A stretch of DNA of 53,870 nucleotides, taken from an uncultured Rikenellaceae bacterium (lineage in GTDB: Bacteria; Bacteroidota; Bacteroidia; Bacteroidales; Rikenellaceae). Made by a program: the position numbers and the translations under genes. Below, one piece after another: positions 1 to 8,719 of the stretch. The notes under the pieces are model-generated. The model was not told where the DNA came from and did not search any database. It worked only from the letters and a program-made list of their open reading frames with translations. The stretch covers positions 1-53,870 of the forward strand of contig CAMRBL010000005.1 in NCBI GenBank assembly GCA_947040435.1. The letters run 5' to 3'. Numbering within the stretch: the first letter of the stretch is position 1; each line of letters begins with the position of its first letter.

Positions 1-1034
1 GTTTATTAGAGCAGGAAGCAAAGATAAATTACTATCAAATTACAGAAAAAATAAGTTATAAAATAGAAGATAAAGGAGTTGAAATAAACTTATATCCAGA
101 TGATGAGTTTACCGCAACAACGCATATAGACTATAACTCTAAGGTGTTAGGTAATCAGTACGCTACACTCAACGCTTCTGATGATTTTAACGCAGAACTA
201 GCTCCGTGTAGAACATTTGTTTTTTTACACGAGTTAGAGCCTTTGTTAGATTTAAATCTTATAAAAGGTGGTGATTTAGATAATGCAATAGTTATTGTAG
301 AGAATGAGATCACAGAGAGTGAGCTAAGCCGCATATCTAAAATATTTAATAAAGAGGAGATTAAAGTTACTGGAGGTTACCTTAATAATCTTGAACTTAG
401 ATTCTCTAATGAAGCTGCAAGACATAAGTTACTTGACTTGACAGGAGACTTAGCGCTACTTGGTTTTAGAATTAAAGGTCGTGTAATGGCTACTCGTCCA
501 GGTCACTTCGCAAATACAGAAGTTGCAAAACTTCTGAAAAAACAGATGCGTAAGGATGGAGTTAAGCCAAAACATAGATACAATGTTAATGAGGCTCCAA
601 TATTGGATATTAACCAGATAAAAGCTCTACTACCTCATCGCCCACCATTTTTATTGGTTGATAAGGTAATTCATATTGATAATGAAAGTGTTACTGGAAT
701 AAAGAATGTAACAATGAATGAGCCATTTTTTGTTGGACACTTCCCTTCAGAACCAGTTATGCCAGGAGTCCTTATTGTAGAGGCTATGGCTCAATGTGGA
801 GGTATTTTGGCACTGCAATCAATTGTTGATCCAGAGAATTATGCTACATATTTTATGAAGATTGATGCTGTTAAGTTCAAAAATAAAGTTGTCCCTGGTG
901 ATACACTGCAATTTGAATTGAAATTGAAAGAGCCAATCAGAAGAGGTATTGTACTAATGGATGCCAAGGCTTTTGTTGGAGATAAGCTAGTCACAGAGGC
1001 AATTTTGATGGCGCAAATTGCAAAGAAACGATAA
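1..1034 (+). CDS. lpxC-fabZ: Bifunctional LpxC-FabZ (UDP-3-O-acyl-GlcNAc deacetylase / 3-hydroxyacyl-ACP dehydratase), 3' part
   Basis: The frame is open from the left edge (phase starting at base 3) and runs 343 codons to TAA; the N-terminal part of LpxC lies outside the window. The visible first half carries LpxC C-terminal sequence (THIDYNSKVLGNQYA, and HELEPL further on). From about base 600 a complete FabZ hot-dog fold follows: LLPHRPPFLLVD, then GHFPSEPVMPG with the catalytic His and EAMAQ with the catalytic Glu. Fused LpxC-FabZ is known from Bacteroidetes and is a strong lineage marker. LpxC makes the committed deacetylation of lipid A synthesis; FabZ dehydrates 3-hydroxyacyl-ACP for fatty acids. 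lpxA follows after 35 bases, so the two are probably one operon. A GTG at 144 would be an internal codon, not the start. Confidence 0.95.
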   Translation, partial: LLEQEAKINYYQITEKISYKIEDKGVEINLYPDDEFTATTHIDYNSKVLGNQYATLNASDDFNAELAPCRTFVFLHELEPLLDLNLIKGGDLDNAIVIVENEITESELSRISKIFNKEEIKVTGGYLNNLELRFSNEAARHKLLDLTGDLALLGFRIKGRVMATRPGHFANTEVAKLLKKQMRKDGVKPKHRYNVNEAPILDINQIKALLPHRPPFLLVDKVIHIDNESVTGIKNVTMNEPFFVGHFPSEPVMPGVLIVEAMAQCGGILALQSIVDPENYATYFMKIDAVKFKNKVVPGDTLQFELKLKEPIRRGIVLMDAKAFVGDKLVTEAILMAQIAKKR

Positions 1035-1069
1035 CCTAAAGGAGATATTCAAATAGAATATAAATAGAT

Positions 1070-1876
1070 ATGATTAGTAAACTTGCCTATATTCATCCAG
1101 ATGCTAAGTTAGGAGAGAATGTAACGATTGAGCCATTTGCATATATTGCAGGTGATGTAGTGATAGGAGACAACTGTTGGATTGGTCCAAATGCAATTAT
1201 TTATGATGGAGCAAGAGTAGGCAAAAATTGTAAAATACACTCTTCAGCTGTTATTTCTGGAATACCTCAAGATTTGAAGTTTGACGGAGAATATACAACT
1301 GTCGAGATTGGCGACAATAATACAATACGTGAGTGTGTCACAATAAATAGAGGTACTATCGCAAAAGGACGTACTCAAATTGGTGATAATAATCTTATTA
1401 TGGCTTATGTACACATTGGACATGATTGTGTTGTTGGAAACTGTTGTGTACTTGTAAATAGAGTATCTCTAGCTGGAGAGGTTGAGATTGATGATTGGGC
1501 AATCGTTGGCGGTCATGCAGCTGTTCACCAGTTTACTCGTATTGGTGCACATGCAATGATTAGCGGAGGGTCGCTTGTAAATAAAGATGTTCCTCCATTT
1601 GTTAAAGCAGCTCATCAGCCATTTTCATTCGTCGGAGCAAACTTTATTGGACTTCGTCGTAGAAAATTTACCTCAGAACAACTTGTTAACATTCAAGATA
1701 TGTTTAGGATTCTGTTTCAGAGTGGTTATGCATATAACAAAGCTTGTGACTTAGTCGAGGCAGAGATTCCACAAAGTGAAGAGCGAGACTCAGTAATAAG
1801 TTTTATTCGTAACTCAAAAAGAGGGATATTGAAACCTTATAATGTTACGAAAAAAGATGATGATAGTGAACTGTAG
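1070..1876 (+). CDS. lpxA: Acyl-ACP--UDP-N-acetylglucosamine O-acyltransferase LpxA
   Basis: Cytoplasmic enzyme that moves a 3-hydroxyacyl chain from ACP to UDP-GlcNAc, the first step of lipid A synthesis. The 268 residues are about the family length (E. coli 262). Residues 1-185 show the hexapeptide left-handed beta helix with repeated [IV]G[DE]N turns. The VHIGHDCVVGN stretch places the catalytic base at His118, and HAAVHQFTRIG plus the SGGSLVNKDVPPF loop match LpxA specifically, not LpxD. The C-terminal helical part begins around residue 190. It lies directly behind lpxC-fabZ, in line with a lipid A operon. No intrinsic terminator is obvious after it; a copy of the dispersed two-hairpin repeat lies 40 bases downstream. 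Confidence 0.96.
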   Translation: MISKLAYIHPDAKLGENVTIEPFAYIAGDVVIGDNCWIGPNAIIYDGARVGKNCKIHSSAVISGIPQDLKFDGEYTTVEIGDNNTIRECVTINRGTIAKGRTQIGDNNLIMAYVHIGHDCVVGNCCVLVNRVSLAGEVEIDDWAIVGGHAAVHQFTRIGAHAMISGGSLVNKDVPPFVKAAHQPFSFVGANFIGLRRRKFTSEQLVNIQDMFRILFQSGYAYNKACDLVEAEIPQSEERDSVISFIRNSKRGILKPYNVTKKDDDSEL

Positions 1877-1916
1877 TTAGAAACAGATTAGATTCATCTT
1901 GTAAAGTTTAATAAAA

Positions 1917-1954
1917 TGTCCCTACGTGGACGACATTGCGTTATCGTAGTGAAC
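1917..1954 (+). repeat. Dispersed two-hairpin repeat, copy A
   Basis: Between lpxA and the rimP promoter. It reads GTCC-CTACGT-GGAC (first hairpin) then ATTGCG-TTAT-CGTAGT (second hairpin) and ends GTGAAC. It aligns with the copies at 29494 and 43130. The inner pair of the first hairpin is T-A where others have C-G, so pairing is preserved. Confidence 0.7.
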
Positions 1955-2034
1955 TAAATAATAGTCATATATAAATATAATAAAATAAAATCTAGGTTTT
2001 ATTAATTGAGTTTATATAGCATTTATTTCTTTTT

Positions 2035-2065
2035 TTTGTTATTCCAATAAAAAAGAGTATATTTG
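2035..2065 (+). promoter_or_regulatory. Promoter of rimP-nusA-infB (Bacteroidetes type)
   Basis: TTTG at 2035-2038, 19 bases, then TATATTTG at 2058-2065: a full match to the Bacteroidetes -33/-7 consensus. Start of transcription is expected a few bases after 2065, giving a leader of about 50 bases before rimP. Confidence 0.85.
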
Positions 2066-2084
2066 TGGCGTGTAATATGAGAGG

Positions 2085-2109
2085 TAGGGGACTTTTAGTC
2101 CCCTATTTT
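2085..2109 (+). terminator. Leader hairpin before rimP, possible attenuator
   Basis: TAGGGGAC (2085-2092), loop TTTTA, GTCCCCTA (2098-2105): a perfect 8-bp GC-rich stem followed by TTTTAATAATT. It sits about 20 bases behind the promoter and 20 bases ahead of the rimP start, so it lies in the leader of the nusA operon. It looks like a weak intrinsic terminator; whether it terminates is inference. Confidence 0.55.
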
Positions 2110-2124
2110 AATAATTAATAGGTA

Positions 2125-2592
2125 ATGATTGACATTCAAAAATTTAGAACCATAGCTGAAAACAACTTGGTAGACAGCGAATTATTTATTGTTGATATAA
2201 AATGTAGCTTTTCAAATGAAGTAGAGATACTCATTGATAGCGACTTTGTTGTGTCAATTGATAAGTGTATAGATTTAAGCCGTAAAATTGAGGCTGAGTT
2301 TGATAGAGAAATTGAGGATTTTGAGTTGACTGTAGCCTCTTCAGGTATAGGTCAACCACTAAAGGTTTTTAGACAGTATAAAAAACTTATAGGTAAAAAT
2401 ATCGAAATTGTTCTTAAAACTGGAATCAAGTTGGTTGCACTGCTAAAAGATGCTACCGAAGAGAGTTTAACTGTGGTCTATACAGAAAAGGTTGCCGTAG
2501 AGGGTAAAAAACGTAAACAAGAGGTTGAAAAAGAGGTCGAGTATAAGCTAGAAGATATCAAATCAACCATCGAATACTTAGATTTTAAATAA
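2125..2592 (+). CDS. rimP: Ribosome maturation factor RimP
   Basis: Assembly factor for the 30S ribosomal subunit. The 155 residues match the family: an N-terminal alpha/beta domain (residues 1-80) with the DIDKCIDLSR-like stretch (here VSIDKCIDLSRKIE) and LTVASSGIGQPL, where most bacteria have EVSSPGLDRPL. A C-terminal SH3-like barrel follows from about residue 85 (YKKLIGKNIEI). It opens the conserved rimP-nusA-infB order and starts with ATG 20 bases after a leader hairpin. The gap to nusA is only 26 bases, so the genes are surely co-transcribed. The C-terminal part is charged (KKRKQEVEKEVE), as is common in Bacteroidetes. Confidence 0.93.
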   Translation: MIDIQKFRTIAENNLVDSELFIVDIKCSFSNEVEILIDSDFVVSIDKCIDLSRKIEAEFDREIEDFELTVASSGIGQPLKVFRQYKKLIGKNIEIVLKTGIKLVALLKDATEESLTVVYTEKVAVEGKKRKQEVEKEVEYKLEDIKSTIEYLDFK

Positions 2593-2618
2593 TAATAAAT
2601 ATATCAGAGTGTATCACT

Positions 2619-3848
2619 ATGAATAATCTCAATTTAATAAGCAATTTCGCAGAGTTTAAAGAGCTTACGAATATCGACAAAAGTACCATGATTGGTGTTT
2701 TAGAAGATGTTTTTCGTCATATGCTTATCAAAACATATGAAACAGACGAAAACTTCGATGTAATCATTAACCCAGAGAAAGGTGATCTTGAAATTTGGAG
2801 AAATCGTATCATTGTTGCTGATGATGAAGTTGAAAATGAAAATCAACAAATCTCTATAACTGATGCCAAACTAATTGATGAAACATATGAAGTTGGTGAA
2901 GAGGTTGCGGATGAGATTAAGCTTAAAGACTTTGGTCGTAGATCAGTGCTCTCTATAAGACAAAATCTTGCTGCAAGAATTCTTGATCTTGAGAAGGCAG
3001 TATTGTTTGAAAAATATAGTGCAAGAGTTGGTGAAGTAGTAACAGGCGAAGTTTATCAAGTTTGGAAAAAAGAAGTTCTAGTTCTTGATGATGAAGAGAA
3101 TGAACTTATTCTTCCAAAAAGTGAGCAGATTCCAAGTGATTTCTACCGAAAGGGAGATAGTATTCGTGCTATTGTCTCTAAAGTAGAGATGAGGAATAAT
3201 AAGCCTGTTATCATTCTTTCAAGAACAGCACCAGAGTTCCTTGAGAGATTGTTCGAACTTGAAGTTCCCGAGATTTTTGATGGTCTAATCATCATTAAGA
3301 AAATCGTTAGAATCCCAGGTGAAAGAGCAAAAGTTGCCGTTGAGTCATATGACGAAAGAATCGATCCAGTAGGAGCATGTGTTGGATTGAAAGGTTCTCG
3401 TATTTTCTCAATCGTAAAAGAGCTTAAGAACGAAAATATCGATGTTGTAAATTGGACAAGTAACGTGCAGCTTTTTGTGCAACGTGCGCTTAATCCAGCA
3501 AAAATATCGTCAATTACTATTGACGAAGAGAGAAAAACTGCTGCAGTCAACTTGAAACCTAGCGAAGTATCATTGGCTATTGGTAAGAGTGGTTTGAATA
3601 TCCGATTAGCAAGTATGCTTACAGGTTATGATATTGACGTATATCGTGAAGCTGAGGATGAGGATGTAGTTTTAGATGAGTTCTCAGATGAGATTGATCC
3701 TTGGATCATTGATGCCCTAAAAGCTATCGGTTGCGATACAGCTAAGAGTGTAATTGAAACTCCTGCGGCTGAACTTGCTAAACGTACAGACCTTGAAGAT
3801 GAAACTATCAAAGAGATTTTAAGTATATTAAAATCAGAATTTGAATAA
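2619..3848 (+). CDS. nusA: Transcription termination/antitermination factor NusA
   Basis: RNA-polymerase-bound factor acting in pausing, termination and antitermination. Its 409 residues fit Bacteroidetes NusA, which lacks the extra C-terminal repeats of E. coli (495). Domain order: N-terminal RNAP-binding domain (about 1-125), S1 domain (about 130-200, GEVVTGEVYQVWKKEVLVL), KH1 with VGLKGSRI around residue 255, KH2 with AIGKSGLNIRLA around residue 320, and an acidic C-terminal helix-hairpin segment with DEDVVLDEFSDE. Second gene of the rimP-nusA-infB operon; NusA is known to regulate its own operon in E. coli, which makes the leader hairpin upstream of rimP worth noting. Confidence 0.96.
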   Translation: MNNLNLISNFAEFKELTNIDKSTMIGVLEDVFRHMLIKTYETDENFDVIINPEKGDLEIWRNRIIVADDEVENENQQISITDAKLIDETYEVGEEVADEIKLKDFGRRSVLSIRQNLAARILDLEKAVLFEKYSARVGEVVTGEVYQVWKKEVLVLDDEENELILPKSEQIPSDFYRKGDSIRAIVSKVEMRNNKPVIILSRTAPEFLERLFELEVPEIFDGLIIIKKIVRIPGERAKVAVESYDERIDPVGACVGLKGSRIFSIVKELKNENIDVVNWTSNVQLFVQRALNPAKISSITIDEERKTAAVNLKPSEVSLAIGKSGLNIRLASMLTGYDIDVYREAEDEDVVLDEFSDEIDPWIIDALKAIGCDTAKSVIETPAAELAKRTDLEDETIKEILSILKSEFE

Positions 3849-3935
3849 GATTCTTTAAACGTCTACGAGAACATGACGAACATGTATAAAAAACGTAATA
3901 ATTAACCATGATGTAAAATTGAAAACTAGTAATAT

Positions 3936-6896
3936 ATGTCAAATGAAAAAAGGCTTAGACTCCACCAAGTTGCAAGAGAGTTTAAGGTAGGTCAGGCAAC
4001 GATTATGGATTTTTTGGGAGGAAAGGGTATTAAGCTCGAGGAGAGTACGCCGAATCCAATTATTCCAAATGAAGCCTATACCATTCTCGACAAAGAGTAT
4101 GGAGGCAACAGAGGTAGTTCTGTAAATATTCGTGAACGCATTAATCTAAAGCAGGAGACCATTTCATTGGACAATAAGAAAGTTTTGCCTTCTAATGAAG
4201 AGGTGGTTAGTAAAGAAAATAGTGTAAAATCAGGAGTTATAAGCGTTAAAGATGAGGTTGGAACCATTAAAACACCTAAAATATTAGGTAAAATGGAGCT
4301 CCCACAGAGTAAAAAAAGCTTTAAAGATGGTTCTAAATCTCGAAAAGAATCAAAACCTGAGAATAATAAAGAGGTGAAACCTGTTGTCAAAAACACTACT
4401 CCCTCGAAAGAAGAAAATATTCAAGCAAAGGTGATAGATAAAAAAACAGAAGTAAAAGATACTCCTAAAGTTTCAGAGGTTAAGCCTGTAGCGCAAGTTA
4501 AACCTGCGGTAGCGGTTAAACCTGCAGTAGCGGTTAAAGATACCGTAAAACCTGAAGTTGTGAGTACAAAGAATGAGACACCCGTCGCTACTAAAGATCC
4601 TATTTTACAGAGTCAGACATATGACGAGAGATCAGCGGGAGATGACAAAAATATTTTTAGACCAAATGCTGAGACAAATAAGCTATCTGGTCCTAAAGTA
4701 CTTGGTAAGATTGACATTAAGGTGTTCACTAAGAAGCCAAATGTTGATCATCACAAAAGAGAGAAGCGCAAGCGTATAACTAAAGATAAGGTTGATGTTA
4801 CTAAACAACCTGCAACTCCAGGTGCTGCTGGAAATCAGCAGCGTAATGCAGGAGCAGGAGCTGGTGGTAATAACAGACCAAGACCTCAAGGTCAGGGACA
4901 AGGAAGACCTCAAGGTGGACCAAATTCTCAGAATAGACCTAAAGATGGCTTTAAGAAAAAACCTAATACAGGCGTTAAACCAGTAGTAAAGGTTGCTGTT
5001 ACGGACGAAGCTGTTCAGAAGCAAATTAAAGATACTCTTGCTCGTCTGACTTCTAAGGGAGCAAAAAATAAGGGAGCAAAATATCGTAAAGATAAAAGAA
5101 ATGCAGTTTCAGCTCGTACTTCTGAGCAATCAGAGAGAAATGAGAAGGAGAAGTCAATACTTCAAGTTACTGAGTTCGTAACTGTTAGTGAATTAGCAGC
5201 TATGATGGATGTAGTAGTTACAGAAGTAATTACTGCTTGTATGAATCTAGGTCTGATGGTATCTATAAACCAACGTCTAGACGCTGAAGCTCTTGTTGTA
5301 GTTGCAGAAGAGTTTAACTATAAAGTTGAATTCGTTTCGGTAGAGATTCAAGAGTCTATTATTGATGAAGTTGATCTTGAAGAGGATTTAATTTCTCGTC
5401 CGCCGATTGTTACAGTAATGGGTCACGTTGACCACGGTAAGACATCTCTTCTTGACAATATAAGAAAAGCAAATGTAATTGAAGGTGAAGCAGGAGGTAT
5501 CACGCAGCATATTGGTGCGTATAGCGTAGAGCTTGGCGGAAAGAAGATTACATTCCTAGATACTCCAGGTCACGAAGCATTTACTGCGATGCGTGCGAGG
5601 GGTGCTAAAGTAACTGACGTTGCAATTATTATTGTTGCTGCGGATGATAGTGTGATGCCACAAACTGTAGAGGCGATTAATCACGCTGCTGCGGCTGGTG
5701 TACCAATGGTGTTCGCTATAAATAAAATGGATAAAGATGGTGCGAATTCAGAACGTATTCGTGAGCAACTATCTGCTATGAACTATCTTCTTGAGGATTG
5801 GGGTGGTAAATATCAATCACAAGAGGTATCTGCTAAATTGGGACAAAATCTTGATAAGTTACTTGAAAAGGTGCTTCTTGAGGCTGAATTCCTTGATCTA
5901 AAAGCAAATCCAAATAAAAAAGCTAGTGGTGTTATCATTGAGTCAACACTAGATAAAGGTAGAGGTTATGTATCAACTGTTCTTGTTAATAACGGAACAT
6001 TAAAGGTTGGAGACACTGTACTTTCTGGAACAAATACTGGTCGTGTGAAGGCTATGTTTAATGAGCACGGTAAGAAAATAAACGCTGCACCACCATCAAC
6101 ACCAGTTCTTGTACTTGGTCTTAATGGTGCACCTCAAGCAGGTGACACATTCAACGTAATGGATGATGACAAGAGCGCTCGTGAAATTGCAAACAAACGT
6201 GAGCAGTTACAACGTATGCAAGGTCTGAGAACTCAGAAACATGTTACTCTTGATGAGATCGGTCGTCGTATTGCTATCGGAAACTTTAAGGAGCTTAACA
6301 TTATCATTAAGGGTGACGTAGATGGTTCTATCGAGGCTATGACTGACTCGTTGATCAAGTTATCTAAAGATGAGGTTCAAGTTAATGTAATACATAAGGC
6401 TGTAGGTCCTATATCTGAATCTGATGTCCTTTTAGCTGCGGCATCAAACGCAATTATCGTAGGTTTCCAGGTACGACCTTCTGCTAGTGCTCGTAAAATT
6501 GCAGATAAAGAGAAGATTGAAATTCGTCTTTATTCAATTATTTACAATGCGATCAATGATATCAAAGATGCAATTGAGGGTATGCTTGCTCCAATTACAA
6601 AAGAGGAGATTGTTTGTTCAATTGAGGTACTTGAGGTATTCAAGATCACTAAGGTTGGTACTATTGCAGGTTGTATCGTACGTGAAGGTAAGATTAACAG
6701 AAACACTCCAATTCGTATGATTAGAGATGGTATCGTAATCTATACTGGTAAACTTGGATCATTGAAGAGATATAAAGATGACGTTAAGGATGTAATCAAC
6801 GGTATGGAGTGTGGTCTAAACATTGACAACTTTAATGATATTAAGATTGGTGATATTGTTGAAGGATACGAAATCGTAGAAGTTAAGCGTAAGTAA
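3936..6896 (+). CDS. infB: Translation initiation factor IF-2
   Basis: GTPase that brings initiator tRNA to the 30S subunit. 986 residues, within the Bacteroidetes range. Residues 1-55 form the IF2_N-like helical domain ([19 protein letters not shown]). Residues 60-390 are a low-complexity linker rich in Lys, Pro, Val and then Gly/Asn/Gln ([24 protein letters not shown]). A second IF2_N domain is near 410-470. The G domain starts about residue 490 with G1 GHVDHGKT, G3 DTPGHEAF, G4 NKMD and SAKLG. Domains II to IV complete the protein. It ends the operon and is followed by a strong terminator at 6951. An 87-base gap separates it from nusA. Confidence 0.97.
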   Translation: MSNEKRLRLHQVAREFKVGQATIMDFLGGKGIKLEESTPNPIIPNEAYTILDKEYGGNRGSSVNIRERINLKQETISLDNKKVLPSNEEVVSKENSVKSGVISVKDEVGTIKTPKILGKMELPQSKKSFKDGSKSRKESKPENNKEVKPVVKNTTPSKEENIQAKVIDKKTEVKDTPKVSEVKPVAQVKPAVAVKPAVAVKDTVKPEVVSTKNETPVATKDPILQSQTYDERSAGDDKNIFRPNAETNKLSGPKVLGKIDIKVFTKKPNVDHHKREKRKRITKDKVDVTKQPATPGAAGNQQRNAGAGAGGNNRPRPQGQGQGRPQGGPNSQNRPKDGFKKKPNTGVKPVVKVAVTDEAVQKQIKDTLARLTSKGAKNKGAKYRKDKRNAVSARTSEQSERNEKEKSILQVTEFVTVSELAAMMDVVVTEVITACMNLGLMVSINQRLDAEALVVVAEEFNYKVEFVSVEIQESIIDEVDLEEDLISRPPIVTVMGHVDHGKTSLLDNIRKANVIEGEAGGITQHIGAYSVELGGKKITFLDTPGHEAFTAMRARGAKVTDVAIIIVAADDSVMPQTVEAINHAAAAGVPMVFAINKMDKDGANSERIREQLSAMNYLLEDWGGKYQSQEVSAKLGQNLDKLLEKVLLEAEFLDLKANPNKKASGVIIESTLDKGRGYVSTVLVNNGTLKVGDTVLSGTNTGRVKAMFNEHGKKINAAPPSTPVLVLGLNGAPQAGDTFNVMDDDKSAREIANKREQLQRMQGLRTQKHVTLDEIGRRIAIGNFKELNIIIKGDVDGSIEAMTDSLIKLSKDEVQVNVIHKAVGPISESDVLLAAASNAIIVGFQVRPSASARKIADKEKIEIRLYSIIYNAINDIKDAIEGMLAPITKEEIVCSIEVLEVFKITKVGTIAGCIVREGKINRNTPIRMIRDGIVIYTGKLGSLKRYKDDVKDVINGMECGLNIDNFNDIKIGDIVEGYEIVEVKRK

Positions 6897-6950
6897 TAGG
6901 CTTTAATTACATAAGAAATAGAAGAGAACATAGGTTCTCTAAGTAGACTA

Positions 6951-6990
6951 AATAGAGTATTAACCACATCGGTTAATACTCTATTTTTTT
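6951..6990 (+). terminator. Intrinsic terminator of rimP-nusA-infB
   Basis: A perfect 15-bp stem (6951-6965 with 6971-6985; right arm GGTTAATACTCTATT), loop ACATC, then a run of T. It follows infB by 54 bases. Confidence 0.93.
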
Positions 6991-7056
6991 GTTTGATATG
7001 ATCTCCAAGTACTGCTATAAGAGGTTACTTCTCCCATAGAAAATTTAAAAACTATT

Positions 7057-7098
7057 GTTCTCTGCGATCATGCAGGCTGTCCGTGTAGAGCAGTTACC
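7057..7098 (-). repeat. Dispersed two-hairpin repeat, copy B
   Basis: Full-length copy in reverse orientation. On the minus strand it reads GGTAACTGCTCTACACGG then ACAGCCTGCATGATCGCAG and ends AGAAC, aligning base for base with most of the copy at 29494. Second hairpin CTGC-ATGATC-GCAG is perfect; the first is weakened. Confidence 0.8.
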
Positions 7099-7212
7099 TC
7101 TAATATTTTGATAGATATAATAATTTATTTTATAGAATTATATCTCAGTTCATATTGTGTGTGATATTTTAGTTGTAAAATTTAAGGTGAAAAAATTGTG
7201 AATATTTGTGTT

Positions 7213-7240
7213 GTAGATATAAATATTATATCTACATTTG
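7213..7240 (+). promoter_or_regulatory. Likely B12-locus promoter with embedded inverted repeat
   Basis: GTAGATATAA-ATA-TTATATCTAC (7213-7235) is a perfect inverted repeat with 10-base arms. It overlaps the -7 box TACATTTG (7233-7240) that would drive the riboswitch transcript. The -33 element is less clear: GTTG at 7211-7214 gives a spacing of 18. The same arm core occurs in another inverted repeat at 7113-7145. A regulator binding here would block the promoter; that is inference. Confidence 0.5.
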
Positions 7241-7242
7241 TA

Positions 7243-7470
7243 ACGTTTTGGTGTAAGTACGTTATTAAACGTGCTATACTAATAGGGAATCCGATTTGAT
7301 TTCGGAGCTGTACCCGCAGCTGTAATCCTCGTGAAAATTTACATAATCATCGCCACTGTTATAATAATAATGGGAAGGCATGTAAATTGAGGTAGCCAGA
7401 AGACCTGCCAAAATACTTTTATACTTATTAAAATGCTTCGGGTAAAAAAGCATGGTAGGTAGTCTGTATG
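7243..7470 (+). ncRNA. Cobalamin (vitamin B12) riboswitch
   Basis: The class signature is present in order: GGGAATCC near 7285, GGAGCTGTACCCGCAGCTGT at 7304-7323 (the B12 box region), CGCCACTG at 7351-7358, GGGAAGGC at 7372-7379, and GCCAGAAGACCTGCC at 7395-7409. A following hairpin, ATGCTT(...)AAGCAT around 7432-7453, then GGTAGGT, forms the expression platform. The aptamer binds adenosylcobalamin and lowers expression of downstream uptake genes when B12 is plentiful. It sits 90 bases ahead of a BtuG-like lipoprotein and a BtuB-like receptor, which fits. The exact ends are estimates. Confidence 0.93.
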
Positions 7471-7559
7471 TTGGGCCCAGCATATCGCTATTTCTCCTTA
7501 GTTTTACTTTGTAAGTGTTATTTATTAATTATTTTATTAATTTATTGACACCAACGATT

Positions 7560-8714
7560 ATGTTGAAAAAGATTCTAATTTTATTTATATGTACAATCAA
7601 TGCGCTATCTTGTACTAAGATTGAGCCAAAAAAAGATACTATTCCGCCTTTTATTACGGATACTATTCCTGTCGATGATACGGATACTATTCCTGATGTA
7701 CTCCCCCCTACGGCTGAGAGAACGAGAGCAATTGTTGTTGGTGAGGGGCAGTTTGGATATGGTACGGGATCATTAACGTCTCTGTCTAATTTAGGTAGTG
7801 TGACACAAGATATTTTTAGACGAATAAATAACAGACCATTAGGAGATGTTCCACAATCTTTAGTAAAGATAGGTAACTACTACTATATTCCAGTTAATAA
7901 CTCAAAAAAAGTGGAAGTTGTTGACTCTAAAACATTTAAGTCTATTGAGACAATGGTGATTGATGAGGATGTGATCCCGATGTATGCAGTTCATTTGGGC
8001 GGTGATTCTATTGCTGTTTCCGATCAATCTATACGAAATAAATTTATGATTATGGATATTAATCATGGAAAAGAGCGAAAGATGGTTCGTAGATATCTTG
8101 ATTTGGGAATTCAAACTTACCAAATGAAGGTCATAGGTGGGAAATTATTTGTCGGTGGTACATCTCTTTCTGTTTTTGATATAGGAAATATTACAGTTGC
8201 AAGTAGAAGAACAGTTCTTAATAGTAATAATAAGCCATTCCAAACTTGTGATTTTTCTAAAATCACAATTGATAAAAATGGTAACCTTTGGGTTGTAACA
8301 GGGTCGAATATATCTTGTATCGATGTAAAAACTGAGAAAGTCATAAAAGAAGTTTATATTCCTGGAATTAATTTGAGAGTATCGTCTATCGATATGTGTC
8401 CAAAGGGTGAGACAGTATATGTGTGTGCTAGAACTAAAATTTATGCAGTGCAGGTTGATAATCCAATTCCTCCGAAAGAGCCAATTTTCAACCATGATAA
8501 TAATGATGCAGATTGGACTTCGTACCATATGTCGGTATCTAATGAGAATACAATATTTTTAATTCGTGTATTATACGGGTCGATTACAAGAGGTAGGGTA
8601 TTTGAATATAATACGGATGGTGAGATTGTGAACTATTATAATGATAGTAGTGATCGTAAACAACCATATTTTAGAGCGGGTATCTTCCCTCACTTTATTT
8701 ATTATATTAAATAG
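7560..8714 (+). CDS. btuG: BtuG-like surface lipoprotein, vitamin B12-binding beta-propeller
   Basis: Predicted outer-surface lipoprotein that captures cobalamin and hands it to the BtuB receptor. I place the start at ATG 7560 (384 residues) and not at the in-frame GTG at 7515, because MLKKILILFICTINALSC then forms a proper lipoprotein signal with Cys about residue 18. Acidic linker with DTIP repeats (25-45) follows. The rest shows repeated YncE/DUF5074-type blades such as VPQSLVKIGNYYYIPVNNSK and SKKVEVVD, as in BtuG of Bacteroides thetaiotaomicron, which binds B12 extremely tightly. It is under a cobalamin riboswitch and ends 5 bases before the BtuB-like gene. The BtuG assignment rests on blade style and context; a generic DUF5074 protein is the alternative. 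Confidence 0.82.
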   Translation: MLKKILILFICTINALSCTKIEPKKDTIPPFITDTIPVDDTDTIPDVLPPTAERTRAIVVGEGQFGYGTGSLTSLSNLGSVTQDIFRRINNRPLGDVPQSLVKIGNYYYIPVNNSKKVEVVDSKTFKSIETMVIDEDVIPMYAVHLGGDSIAVSDQSIRNKFMIMDINHGKERKMVRRYLDLGIQTYQMKVIGGKLFVGGTSLSVFDIGNITVASRRTVLNSNNKPFQTCDFSKITIDKNGNLWVVTGSNISCIDVKTEKVIKEVYIPGINLRVSSIDMCPKGETVYVCARTKIYAVQVDNPIPPKEPIFNHDNNDADWTSYHMSVSNENTIFLIRVLYGSITRGRVFEYNTDGEIVNYYNDSSDRKQPYFRAGIFPHFIYYIK

Positions 8715-8719
8715 AGGAG

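Larger units (their letters stand above)
6897..7559. other. Gene-free stretch: terminator, repeat copy, paired inverted repeats, riboswitch
   Basis: The 663 bases between infB and the B12 lipoprotein gene hold, in order: the infB terminator (6951-6990), a dispersed two-hairpin repeat (7057-7098), an inverted repeat AGATATAAT/ATTATATCT with arms at 7113-7121 and 7137-7145, a second and perfect inverted repeat with the same core (7213-7235), a -7 box TACATTTG (7233-7240), and the cobalamin riboswitch. No credible gene is seen; the reverse-strand open frame at 7274-7483 lies within the riboswitch. Confidence 0.7.

Noticed and set aside
4480-4570. Repeated VKPAVAV coding units in infB as a possible insertion
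   Set aside because: Such Lys/Pro/Val-rich linkers are normal in Bacteroidetes IF-2, and the frame and flanking domains are intact.
7274-7483. Reverse-strand open frame of 69 codons
   Set aside because: It lies within the cobalamin riboswitch, whose conserved boxes explain the sequence; the protein has no recognisable features.
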